From Bryoerythrophyllum caledonicum (lineage: Eukaryota > Streptophyta > Bryopsida > Pottiales > Pottiaceae): 64,000 nt of DNA. Under the pieces are notes generated by a model that was not told the origin of the DNA, made no database searches, and saw only the letters and a program-made list of their open reading frames with translations. Below are positions 11,548-22,695 of this stretch, one piece after another; position 1 is the first letter of the stretch; every line of letters begins with the position of its first letter. The stretch lies in the NCBI GenBank assembly GCA_963971425.1, contig OZ020518.1, positions 15,504,990 through 15,568,989 on the forward strand, written 5' to 3'. Both the position numbers and the translations under genes were made by a program.

Positions 11548-12330
11548 ATGATGGTTAGGAGGCGTGCAGCTAGGCCTGAACCTAGTGGGCCATCCAACGA
11601 AGAGGTTGCTCTAGCTAAGGAGAAAGCAGGTGAAGGTCAAAGATGTTGTAGAGCAAGAAAGAGGGATTTGGCGGAGCAATCGCTGCAATTGGCTGTTGCC
11701 AGTGAGGACCCTAGTGAGAACAATTCTGGACGTAGGGATGTGAATAGAGTCTCTGACGAATTTCTGAATTCATTTTGTAGGAATTGGAAGCTGTTGGCGA
11801 GGGTTTAGGGTTCCGACAGGCTGTACTGGAGTTGGTTTTGTCTAACAAAATTATAGTTCCCCACTTGCACAACTGTTGCCGTGACCAGGATGATGCGAAA
11901 ACTAACCATGCCATCATTCAATCCTACAGGAACGAATTGAAGCTCCTCAGACACCCATGCTCTAGACAGAAATTAGTGAGGAAGAAGGCACTATTCGATG
12001 GTGCTATTAATACTGATGGCACATGAGTACGTGCAATATTGAGGGTCCTTCGTACAAAAACATGGAACATTGTTGCACCCATGCATCCATGACAAAGCCT
12101 ACAATCCATTGGATCGTCAATTTTCAAGCTTGTTGAGCGGAGAAAGAGGGTTGGATTGTCGAATCATAAAAGGGAGCTTGTGAAGGAGTGGTGGTCTAAG
12201 GAGACTCGTGTCAGTCCCAATAAGAAGGATGTCAGGAGAAAACGGGTAGAAAAGAGGGTGTACAAAAATCATCCAACGCACTTGCTGCTTGAAAGTCAAG
12301 TACTTCACCGCACTCTCTTTGGTTATATGT
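11548..12330 (+). pseudogene. Decayed coding remains of unknown family
   Basis: Exon-like fragments are visible: a basic N-terminus (MMVRRRAARPEPSG), an Ala/Leu/Glu-rich part, ELEAVGEGLGFRQAVLELVL after a TTTTGTAG acceptor, and in another frame KLVERRKRVGLSNHKREL with WWSKETRVSPNKKDVRRKR and HPTHLLLESQ up to about 12300. I do not recognise the family. The stretch lies between the decayed transposase and the decayed methyltransferase-like gene, but the complete paralogue has no matching segment. It could be the 5' part of the gene at 13353 or a separate insert. 11267-11547 shows nothing. Confidence 0.35.
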
Positions 12331-12659
12331 GAATATTCAAGGTGGTTCCATTTGTAATTCGACCACTATAATAGTATGCAGGCGTCCTTGTACGAGAGGT
12401 TCAAGGCTGCACATCTTAACACTAGTACCAAACTGGGAAAAAAAACCGCACTCAATTTGGACTTGCCGTTCTTTTGACCACGCTGTCGAAACAGTCAGCA
12501 TTGTTCCTGAATCGGGCTATCCCAGGGTTTTTGGCCATAACTCCCTCATTTTTGGGATTTTTTGGACGTGTAATATACCGTTGAAAGCGTCTTGAAAACA
12601 CTCATCCAACGGTATATTACACGATATATTACACGGTATATTACTTAGCATGGATAATT

Positions 12660-13110
12660 TGCGTGTTTTCAAAAAATTCAGCAACCCCTGAGAACCACCT
12701 TCTGATCCGAAGGTGGTTTTCAAGGGTCACCAAAAAATTTCGAAACATGGAAATCCGCGGAGCTTGAATGTAGGTTGCCATGGATTTCTGTGTTTTCAAA
12801 AAATTCAGTGACCCCTGAGAATGACCTTCGGATCCGAAGGTGGTTTTCAAGGATCACTGAATTTATTGAAAACGTGGAACTCTGCGGAGCTTGAATGTGG
12901 GCAACCGTGGATTTCCATGTTTTCAAAAAATTCAGTGACTCAAATAAACCACCTTTGGATTTGAAGGTGGTTTTCAAAGGTCACTGAATTTTTTTTAATC
13001 ACGGAAGTCTGTGGATTTCTTTGTTTTCAAAAATTCTGGTGACCCTTGAAAACCACCTTCGGATCCAAAGGTGGTTTTCAAAGGTCGCTAAAATTTTTCA
13101 AAACTCAGAA
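12660..13110. repeat. Tandem array of four long imperfect palindromes
   Basis: Four consecutive units of about 85-90 bp (near 12661, 12790, 12918 and 13020) can each fold on themselves. One arm is TTTTCAAAAAATTCAGTGAC, then ACCACCTTCGG; the centre is GGATCC; the other arm mirrors both. Spacers of 15-45 bp between units share GCGGAGCTTGAATGT. Upstream at 12560-12650 are related short inverted repeats (ACGGTATATTACACG). Confidence 0.75.
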
Positions 13111-13352
13111 ATACCCATTCCTAATATAAATTTGGTTGCAAGTGCATTTTTCTTTCTCGTACCTTAGGTCTTCTATGAAGCACCCAGTTCGTCCTGATTA
13201 ATTCTTGCCTTTCCATGCATAGTTCATATTCTTTGAAAGCGTGGTGATATGCATGATTTGAATCCTTGCGTTTTGATAGCTTCACTGATTATTGCTTGGG
13301 TGTTCATAGATTTAAGAGGAAGAGCTTCTAATAGTCTGTTAAATCGATGCAG

Positions 13353-16300
13353 ACTAGAGACGTGCACATGGGCTTCTCCTCAAGGGGTGATGGTAACAAT
13401 ATGGCTCTTCAAGTTTTGGAACTTGGGGAAGATCTAGGATTGAAGACGACCGAGCTGGCATTACGGAGGTCCCTGCGTGGGACTTCTTACGACGTCCTGC
13501 AGAAGTCTACTTACAAGGACACTCTTGTTACTGGCAATGGTGAGGACCGCAAAGGGAGTTCTGCTGAGTTGGTGAGTAAGTGCACGGACGCGGTGCAGAA
13601 AAAGAAGGTCTCGTGTCAAACCAGTTTCAATCGACTATTGGTAGTTGCCAATCCGGCTAATGGCGAAGACTTCTTCAAAGAGGTTTGATTTTTTAAGTTT
13701 TCTTACTGTCCACAATCCTATTCATTGTTTCTCATATTTTTTATTTCCAAATTAGTTTGAATGTATACCAAATTGATACAAACTTTGTGTGTCTTTCCTT
13801 TAGGTGTTGTGCCATTTTGACATTTACCAATTCAAGCCGGAGATGACATCGGAGAAGTTACAACTCTTTTGTACCACAAAGTTGCCATTAAAGTTCAAGG
13901 TGCGCTGGTGCAAGTGGTGGAACATGAACAAGTTGAGCAGGGAGGAGTATCACTTCCCATAATCTCCAACTTCGGACACAAGTCTTTCGAGGTGGATCGA
14001 TAGAGCTGCCTTCCGGGCTAGGGTAAGTTTCTCATATCATCGGATTTTAGTAAATGTAAATTTTCATTGCTAATATTTTCTTTGTCTAACTTGTTGTTTA
14101 GTTGGTTTCAAGTGGAAGACGAATGTGAGAAGAAATTTGCGGAGATTGTCCAGGAGGACAATCTTGTCATCCAGACGGAAGGACTTCCCAATCCCGTGAA
14201 AGGGATTGGAGCATGGATCAAATCGTGGTGCATCAGGTTGTAGGACAAAGCGTTTTCTGCCCAATGTATGGATAATGGAGAAGAAGATTGGGTTCACGAA
14301 GACCGAGGAGTTTCTAACGCAGTCCGAGTGTGAGAGATAGATGAAGAGGGCATTGCTTTGCTATTTCTGGAGAGAGCTTGTTGCCAAGGGAGCCATGCAG
14401 CCCGATTAACTTCCGATTCGCTTGAATATGTGGACGGATCCCACTGATGTCCGGTGCATCTTCACGGAGGCACAGTTGCGACGCTTCTCTTGTCACCACT
14501 TGGAGCAGTGCCATTGGTTCTTGGAGCTAAAGGATTATGATCCTACCCCATGCGAGGGGATGCAACAAAGGTCTCGCTGTGACTTTTTATCCGTCTCAGA
14601 TGGTGATGACGAGATGCTTCCTCCATCGGTCCCCTCAATGGCTGCGCAATTGGATGTAGAGTTGTCTCCAAAGGAGAGAGAGGCAGCAGCTGCAAAGGCG
14701 GCAAAGGCGGCGGCTAAGGCGGCAGAGAAGGATGCCCTTAGGGTGGAGAAGGAGACCGCCAAGACACTTAAGAAGGAAGTCAAGGAGAGGAACAAAGAGC
14801 TGGCACCGTTGGTGTTGAGGGAGGGACCCGAGAAGCTCATGGCTCAATTTGGGGTGGGTGCATCGCTTGCCATTCCTACTGCAGTCGCATCGTTGCAAGG
14901 AATTTTGCCCTCAGCCAGCAGCCGACCCTCAGCATTCATTACGAAGCCTTCGCAGATAGTGTACACAATCCCAGTGATCGAACAAGTTGATTCTTATGTT
15001 GGAGTGTGGGTGATGAGTGAGAGTGCCCTCTCTATCATGCCGCTCTTTGACGATACCTCCGAAGATGCTGATTACCCCGCGGTTTGGACCGAGTTGCGCC
15101 AGTTTGCGAAGGCGCATGTTGGCTCTAGGCTCCGAACCTTGCGTGGAGATCCTTGCAATCTTGGTTTGGTGGACATGGTGATCATAGACGTGCCGGAGGG
15201 GTTGCCGGTTCGAAGGATTTATTGTAGCACTAAAGTGCCTAGTTGGAACGAGCATCCAACTCAGCTGAACGAGAGAGGCAAGAAGGAATCCCCTTTCATT
15301 TACCGTTGTTTTAAGATGGCCGGGGAGCTGCTTCGTGACGGAGCGCCGCTCATTGTATTTTATCCGGACTCGAAGTTCATTTCCAATGAACTTCTTGGTT
15401 GGGCAGACTGGGCAGAGTTCGTTGAGGAGACAAAGTGGTTCGCCATTATTGGCTTGCCACTGTCGCGCGATGGGCAGCCCAGGCGCACTCACAAGTGCTT
15501 CATGGTGAAGTGTTTTGTGAGGAAGTCCGCGTCAACAACCCCTTTTTCTTTCTACGACAAGGTGGAGCTGATTCGTGAAGGGATTTAGCTGTCCTCGGAT
15601 GGTCACTTGACCAATCCTATCACATAGGACACGCTGACGATGAGAAGAACCACCATGGAGCCATGGCGGGGAGCACATGAGAAGTCTACAAACCTCATGG
15701 AGGCTTTGATTGACCTTTGCACCCTGGAGGACGACGTAGGTTTTGATTTGACAACATCTACTGGTAAGTATCCTTACTACGTCAAATTGTATTATCTTTC
15801 ACTATATTACAACTCTAGTGTTAATTATTTTGTTTATCTTGTAAAGGGGCATCAATCAAGGCTTGCAAGGCTCTAAAGCGCCACATCTTTGCATTGGAGT
15901 CTGACCCGAATTTGGTTGAGGGGGTCCTCCGACCCTTGATTTCGAGATCGGTGGAGGTGGAGTCAGCAATGGCACCAGCACTGCAGGAGGAGTCTCGTAA
16001 GCGCCCTTTGGAGCTCAATGACGATGAGCTAGAGGTGAAGACGGCTTGCAAGAGAACTTGTAAGTAAGTTCTCTACTTCTTTGGTGAATTTTGCATCAGT
16101 GTGATTTAGAGAGTTTGTAATTTTATTTCTAACTTTAACAACATAATTGCATTGGTTTTTTGCAGTTGGTCGAGGTCATTGATGGCTTCACCATCAACAA
16201 CGCGGGCGGGGATGCTGTTAAGGTTGTCAAAGCTCGTTAATAGCCCGCCGCGGACACATGATTTGGCTCCTTGGGATGGTGGTGTTGCAAATGCAATGAC

Positions 16301-16457
16301 AGCACAATCATCCCCTCCAAATGTTCCTCGCGCACCCCGTCATAGGTCCATCGCAAGGCTGTTCGTAGGTGATGAGGCTGATGGTAGTGGGTCGAACAGT
16401 AGTGCCCCTTGTTTGGACGAGGATGACTTTGTTGACTTTTTGGCGGAGGATTTGTAA
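13353..16457 (+). pseudogene. Decayed ParB-methyltransferase-like gene, element copy B
   Basis: Exons are about 13353-13682, 13804-14022, 14102-15763, 15847-16063 and 16166-16457, all with GT-AG borders. The protein matches the complete paralogue at 38440-45503 throughout: EDFFKEV, EMTSEKL, KVRWCKWW; then C, LEQCHWFLEL; then the methyltransferase core LVDMVIIDVPEGLPV, PWRGAHEKS, FDLTTSTGASIKACKAL with HIFALESD. Three introns sit at the same codons and phases as in the paralogue (after FRAR, inside TSTG, and before the last exon). The ParB-like part was not found. About six in-frame stops are all TAA or TAG, each one C-to-T step from CAA or CAG, plus one frameshift near 14240. The catalytic tetrapeptide position reads DVPE rather than a (D/N/S)PP(Y/F/W) motif. 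Confidence 0.75.
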
Positions 16458-18504
16458 TTCCTCTATTTGGATTGTTTTTTAAATTTTATATGGAGCCTAC
16501 TTTTGTTTGATATCATCTTTGTAATTGTTGGAGTCTTTTTGTGCGTATGTTGATGTCCCATCTTATATTAATTAAAAACATATGGAATGATTTAACACAT
16601 TACCGAACAACTCTATTCGATTATTCAATCCATCCATAAACCAAGGTATTGTTGTGTACTACATGTAGACAAAACTGAGTACTGTACGAAATTCATAAGA
16701 AATTGTAGTAATTTAGAGAATTCACCACGTCTTTTATAGTACGCTGTGCAACATGAATGTGTTTTTGTGCTTTGTACCATACGTAATCGTCGATATCAAA
16801 CACTTTTTATTGACGTATATCAAATTCTCAATTAAAGGTGGTTCCCACACCACGGATATCACCTAGGTATTATATGGATATCGCCCCGGTATTATATGGT
16901 TATCATCTATGTATTGTAAGGGTATGGCCTTCCATTAATCCTTTTAATTTTCCAATTATTGAGAGACTTCCATTCTCAATGAAATAAATACAAATACGAC
17001 CAATGACTAATTCAAACGTGTTTTGTTACCCTAACCTAAATACCAAATCCATAAGTGCCCCTTTCATTTTGAAGAAAAATTGTTGCTCTAAGACCATCAA
17101 GTTGTCAACAATTCAGAGTTCAATATGTCCTAATATTGTAGAGTTTTACATGATTTTTACATATGTCAAGATAGACTAAATATAACCTACGGCCAAAGGT
17201 GTTGCTTTCAAATTTTGTAAAAAAATTGCGGAAAAAAAACAATAAATTCAGTGCTCACCGCTCGCCGCTCACGGCTCACAAGATAGCAGTCCTGATGCAC
17301 GGTCATATGCTCTGTCCTTTAGGGGTTATGACATTTATCATCATCAACAAGCTAGTTGTCAAGTTCCTGTTAACACGCGCAAGGTTCTTCCCCTCATGCA
17401 ACGCCCCTCTTCCGATCATTCTGAGGAGTGTTCTTTTCCAATGCTCTTTCTTCATGAAACTCTTTGCATTCTCTCCTACAACTTGGGGTTTTGCTTCAAG
17501 TTTTCTTGATTATTTCCTTGCTCTTTGCTTGGTTATTGTTCTTTCCTCCCCTGCCACTTGTCATTGGTCTGGCCTTTGCCTATGGCTCTTGTTGTGTTTG
17601 GGCTTTCTACCGGATTGCTCGTAGCACTTAGTCTTCATTGGCTTTCTGATTTCTTATAATATATCCCAAATCCAATCTTTTTAGCAAAAAACAATGTTCA
17701 CTTCAATAGTAAAACTAAATAAGTATGCACAATGCGGATGTAGTTGGATAGGCATGTACAAAAATTACATTTGTCCATAGTTCTAGAAGTTGTGATTTCT
17801 TTGTTACAACCATCCTAATTTAAGGTTATTTTGTGTATATTCAAAGCCGGATTTCTCTCAAAAGGGTATAAATGGTTCAATCTCGATCAAGCCTTGTATG
17901 ATACCAAAACATGTTACTAGTAGCAATACCCAGTTGTTATCCTCTTTCTATACAGTTGCATATTCCCTAATCTCGTGCGTGCCTTTATATGGTTACATCA
18001 GACAAGATAAAGGTAACTTTTCTACATTCTCAACAGGTGAACCGTGACACATAATGAGTGAGAAATAGTTATTTAGTCAGAAACTACAAAGTTGTTTGTA
18101 GTGTGATATTCAGTGACACCATCACAACATCTTTATTAGTTCAAACAAAGCACAACCATGTGATCTAGGGTTCATCTAGAGAGACTCGGGAGTAGATAAG
18201 AAATCCCCTCTCGCACCATCGTTCGATTGGTACCAAATCCTAACTTCGGCGGTGGGATTGAAACTTTCAGATTTCAATTGTATACAATACATCAGTTCCA
18301 ATCCTAGTGCCACACCAAGCTCATCATGCCTGTTGAAATATATCAGGGTGTTCTCTATTCATATACAATTGAACACCTGATAGGTGGTAGATAGTACGCA
18401 ATCATGAGAGTGGCAAACAACAATGACATTCTCACGCAGTACTCGACGAACCAGAACGGGATTTGAGCAAGCTCAAGAAACAAATGAAGAGCATGGCTTT
18501 CTTG
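16458..18504. other. AT-rich non-coding sequence
   Basis: Apart from the terminal repeat at 17253-17287 I see no supported gene. The ORF at 17199-17624 begins inside that repeat and has no recognisable domain. Confidence 0.4.
17253..17287 (+). repeat. Right terminal inverted repeat of element copy B
   Basis: GCTCACCGCTCGCCGCTCAC followed by GGCTCACAAGATAGC, preceded by an A/T-rich tract, matches the ends at 5915-5956 and 50479-50562. It lies about 800 bp beyond the last exon of the decayed methyltransferase-like gene, on the side expected for that gene's end of the element. Confidence 0.7.
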
Positions 18505-19754
18505 CACTACTACAAATTGGGCTCTTTTCGACACTTTTTTTCGACACTTTTTGTGAATTGTCAAAAGAAGTGTCGAAAACTTGTGCATATTAGAAGAAAG
18601 TATCGGAAAAAGTGTTAGAAACTTGTGCATATTACAAGCAAATGTCAAAGAAAGTGTCAAAACCTTGTGCATATTACAACATATTTTTGTAAACTTGTGC
18701 ATATTACAAGCAAGTGTCCAAACCTTGTGCATATTACAACATATTTTTGTAAACTTGTGCATATTACAAGCAAGTGTCAAAACCTTGTGCATATTACAAC
18801 ATATTTTTGTAAACTTGTGCATATTACAAGCAAGTGTCAAAACCTTGTGCATATTACAACATATTTTTGTAAACTTGTGCATATTACAAGCAAGTGTCCA
18901 AACCTTGTGCATATTACAACATATTTTTGTAAACTTGTGCATGTTACAAGCAAGTGTCAAAAAAAGTGTCGAAAACTTGTGCATACTACAAGCAAGTGAT
19001 GAAAAAAGTATCGAAAACTTGTGCATGTTACAACATATTTTTTAAAGCTTGGGCATGTTACAAGCAAGTGTCAAAAACACTGTCAAAAACTTGTGCATAG
19101 TTCAACAACTTTTTAAAACTTGTGCGTATTACAAGCCAGTTCGAAAAAACTGTCGAATACTTTTGCATATTTCAACATATTGTCCAAAAATTGTGCATAT
19201 TGCAAACAAGTGTTGAAAAAATGTCGAAAACTTGTAAATAATACAAGATATTGTCAAAACGTTGTGCATTTACAAGCAAGTGTTGAAAAAAGTATAAAAA
19301 ATTTGTGTTTATTATACAATGTATTGACATATTGTCGTAAAGTTGTGCATATTACAATATATTGTTGAAAACTTAAGCATATCACGTTTATTATCAAATA
19401 AATTATATATATTCTTAAAATGTATTGAAAACTTGTGCACATACTTCATATTTGCACATCCCTGTTGAAAAATTGTGTAGATGCTTTATGAATATGTGCA
19501 TAATGTCAAAAAAAAGCTTGTGCACAAACATAGTATTTGTAAAAACGTCATATGGCACATGAAAATGTCACAAATGGCGTTTTTCCAAATACTAAAGAGA
19601 CCAGCTAATATTAGAACATTGACAAAAAATACATTAAGAATTTGTAAACTCTTTTTCTAAACGGTGACTTCTATGATAAAAATTCCATGGTCGCCAATAT
19701 CCAAATTACTACCTCAGAGTTGAATAGTCCACTTTTTTTTGGTAGGTAGTAGTG
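18505..19754. repeat. CACTA-like terminus with subterminal satellite
   Basis: CACTACTACAAATTGGGC starts at 18505, followed by TCGACACTTTTT motifs. An array based on CTTGTGCATATTACAAGCAA follows; at 18691-18990 it forms five nearly exact 60-bp units, decaying outward to about 19500. GTAGTAGTG lies at 19746-19754. CACTA/EnSpm elements end in CACTA and carry subterminal repeats that bind the transposase, so a non-coding CACTA derivative is likely. The flanking triplets (TTG and ATG) differ and the inverted match is only about 9 bp, so the right end is unsure. ORFs reading through the array are artefacts. Confidence 0.5.
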
Positions 19755-22521
19755 ATGAAAAGATACTCGCAACCCTCATTGTCTTACTAAAAAAATGTAT
19801 AGATATTAAGGACTCTACTTCTTTCATAAATTTATTGTTCTCCTAATAGAAAAATGCATGATGATTCTATCCACCTGTTGGATTTAATATCCAACAATCA
19901 TTTTCTGATTTGAAAAATGAAATAGCTTTCCTTGGCAAATGACTACTTTCTAAACCCCTAGTCATTGCAGAGTCCATTTCACTTACACTAAACACTTTGA
20001 CTTCTTGAGACAAAAATAGCCACTTACAAGCAAAACCCAACAATCCCTATCTCTTCAATGTATTCACAAAGCTTGACTTTACAACATTGACAAGCCAAAG
20101 AAGGTTGGACCATTATATATCCAACCCTAGATGGGAGAACATCCATTCTAAAAAAGTAAAGCAGCTCATGAACATCTACCACACAAAGTACATTACCTAC
20201 TCAACTACTACTTTGACAAAGTGATGTGCCCAATGCTATAAATTTATTCTTCTTCTTACAAAATTTGCTAACACTTTCTATTGAGATCAAGGTTTTTCAA
20301 AAAGAATATAACGAATATAATTGTCTTTGATAATGTCAAAAAAGAAAATCTTGTCTTTAGTGCAAGAAGCATTACCCAAGTCAAACATTTTACACATTGT
20401 CAAACAAGGCACCAAAAATTTCCTTTTATTCCATATAAAATTAGAGATTTTTATATTTTATATTTTATATTTTTTCCACGACAATATGTGGTGTGAACCT
20501 TATTGTTGCCAATTGGATTAACCTTCTAAAACATATTGAGTTTGCATAGAAAAGAAAACATGAAATGATAATTCTTGAACCTCCACTTCTTGCACAATTG
20601 TTTCAAATATGATACACCCCTTCTTTACCTCTAAAAATTGGTGTACAAGGAACTAAAGTCATGCTTGATTTACCCCTAAATTCATACTGTGCCAATGGTG
20701 GCCACAATATTCTACATGAATAATGTCATATTTGAACATGATAAGGTTCAAATGTTGAACATTTGATCCCCAATGTATGAAAGATGTTAGTTAAAGAATG
20801 TTCATCCCAAAGGTGTAAGTTTTGCTAAACTTCATTACATTTTTTGTATTCTATAGAATAAAATATAGTGTAATATTTGGTTTCCGATTTAACATTGAAG
20901 GGTTAACAATATGGTGATGAACTTAGACCTCGTGTAGTGCAAAACTTTGACACTAAGTGGAGTCAAAGTATGCTCGATCCACTTAATGAATGGAAGTCTA
21001 AAATGAACCCTTCTCTCTACTTCAAACTCTATAATATTTTCACTCCTTAAGATCAAATTTTATAAAAAAAATATTCAGTACACTAATTAATAAATCTTAA
21101 TTGAGATTCTTTGGTTAATAGTAGAAATAATAGTTTTTGTTTCCTTCCTTACTCATTGCACTAGAACGAGCAGTTTGACGTGTTTTTGGGGTTAAAATGT
21201 CTTGGGACTTTAGGAATTAATTTTAATTTTGTTTTTAATCTTGACGAGAGAGAGAGTGGAAATCTCAACCGCGATTCATCTCCGATCTTCTGAAGTGTTT
21301 CGTTCAGCTAATAGTTAGGTGAGTCACTTTATGATAAATCTAGTGCTGATTTATGAAGGTAAGTCGGAAACCTTTCAGTCTTTCTGCGAAGTCGAAGCTC
21401 GTTTGTGTCAATTCGTGGTGCTGAGTATTCACCCTGGTCACCGCCCAGTAATTGAGCTTCCATCCCATTTCGGGACATAACTGAGTCCTGAAATAACTGA
21501 GTCCATCGCTGCAGGGTTGTGACTGTTCTGGAGAAGATGGGGTGCGGCGGAGTCTATGATCAACAACGCGTTCCGTGGGAAAGATTCTAGAACAACGCTG
21601 TCTGTACGAAGTCGTCGCGGGTTCTTTTTAATCTTACCGACGCGGCCTCAGATTCCCGCGCAGATACCAATATCAGAGTCCAGAATAGGTGCACTTCAGA
21701 CCAGCTGCCACATAGAAATTATCTTCCAGTTACAGTATGTTCGTAAAATGCTGTGCCTTGACTTCGAACATCAAACCCCGTCTAGCTATAGTACCTGTAT
21801 CAAGTTGTAAATTGTTCAACTTAGTTTGTTAGTAACTGCAGTTGCACTCTGTGAAAGGACATTACCCTTTAGTGTTGATCAGTTTCGTACATATTTGATT
21901 CTCAATGGAGAATGTCCAATTTGTTTGGAAAATTCAAGACAAGTTCTCTAGGTGATACCCATGTAATACCGAGACAGATCCATTGTGTCCAAACCACTGT
22001 CATTTGGAAAAATAAATAATTTGGAAGGAAGGTGCTACAACTGATCGAGTACGATTATGTAAAATTGGATTAACCTTGGAACGTATGTGGATTAACCCTA
22101 GAACCAATTTCATTAATCCCAATTTCCATTCTACTTTGTGCTATAATGGTCATGTATTTATGATGTAGTATTTGACCATGATAAGATTAAGACATTCAAA
22201 AGACCTCCAAACAAAGATGTAAGTTGAAGATTTTGCTTCATTCTTTGTATTCTAAGAGTAAAATACACGACTGCATGCATGGTCCCTTTAAGGGTTAATT
22301 TGTAGACATCATACTACATGATTTTCTCTTTTGCCTCAATTTTGATTGATATTTTGTGAGTTACAAGTCACGTACTTAGCATGCTGGCATCTCATAATGC
22401 GATTGATCGTACTGGACGCAGATTCAACCTTATTTCAAGAATGTTGCACGCACATGCACAAATCTTTGTGATTGCTGATGAATGATTGTGAATAAATCAC
22501 CATCACCATTGCTGCTGAGCT
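19755..22521. other. Non-coding, with dispersed repeats
   Basis: No gene is supported. 20440-20700 is a direct relative of 60700-60900 (shared GCACAATTGTTT and CACCCCTTCTTTACC). 20710-20890 resembles 22150-22290. A stretch at 21240-21450 has good donor sites (TAG|GTGAGT, AAG|GTAAGT) and could be a lost 5' UTR exon, but no protein can be tied to it. Confidence 0.4.
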
Positions 22522-22526
22522 CCATG

Positions 22527-22695
22527 TGTTGAAGTGTAAGCTCACAAGCTTAATCACAATGAGGCAGTGTGCCTGGTTAAGTACAAGTGTTTAGATGACG
22601 AGGTGAAGGATGAATCTACAGAGACTACGTTGGTGGTGACAGTGTTACAAGGTATGCCTAAGCTTATGGTACAAGGAGGTTTGATTGCTCCAACA
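22527..22695 (-). repeat. Copia LTR (3' end of element)
   Basis: This 169-bp direct repeat is the partner of 27261-27429, with TG...CA ends, flanked outside by CCATG. Confidence 0.9.

Noticed and set aside
17199-17624. 141-codon ORF
   Set aside because: It starts inside the terminal repeat of element B and shows only hydrophobic low-complexity sequence with no relatives I recognise.
18355-19045. Long ORFs on both strands with repeated MHKF / CILQ words
   Set aside because: They are readings of a 60-bp satellite whose unit length is a multiple of three; no domain or codon signal.
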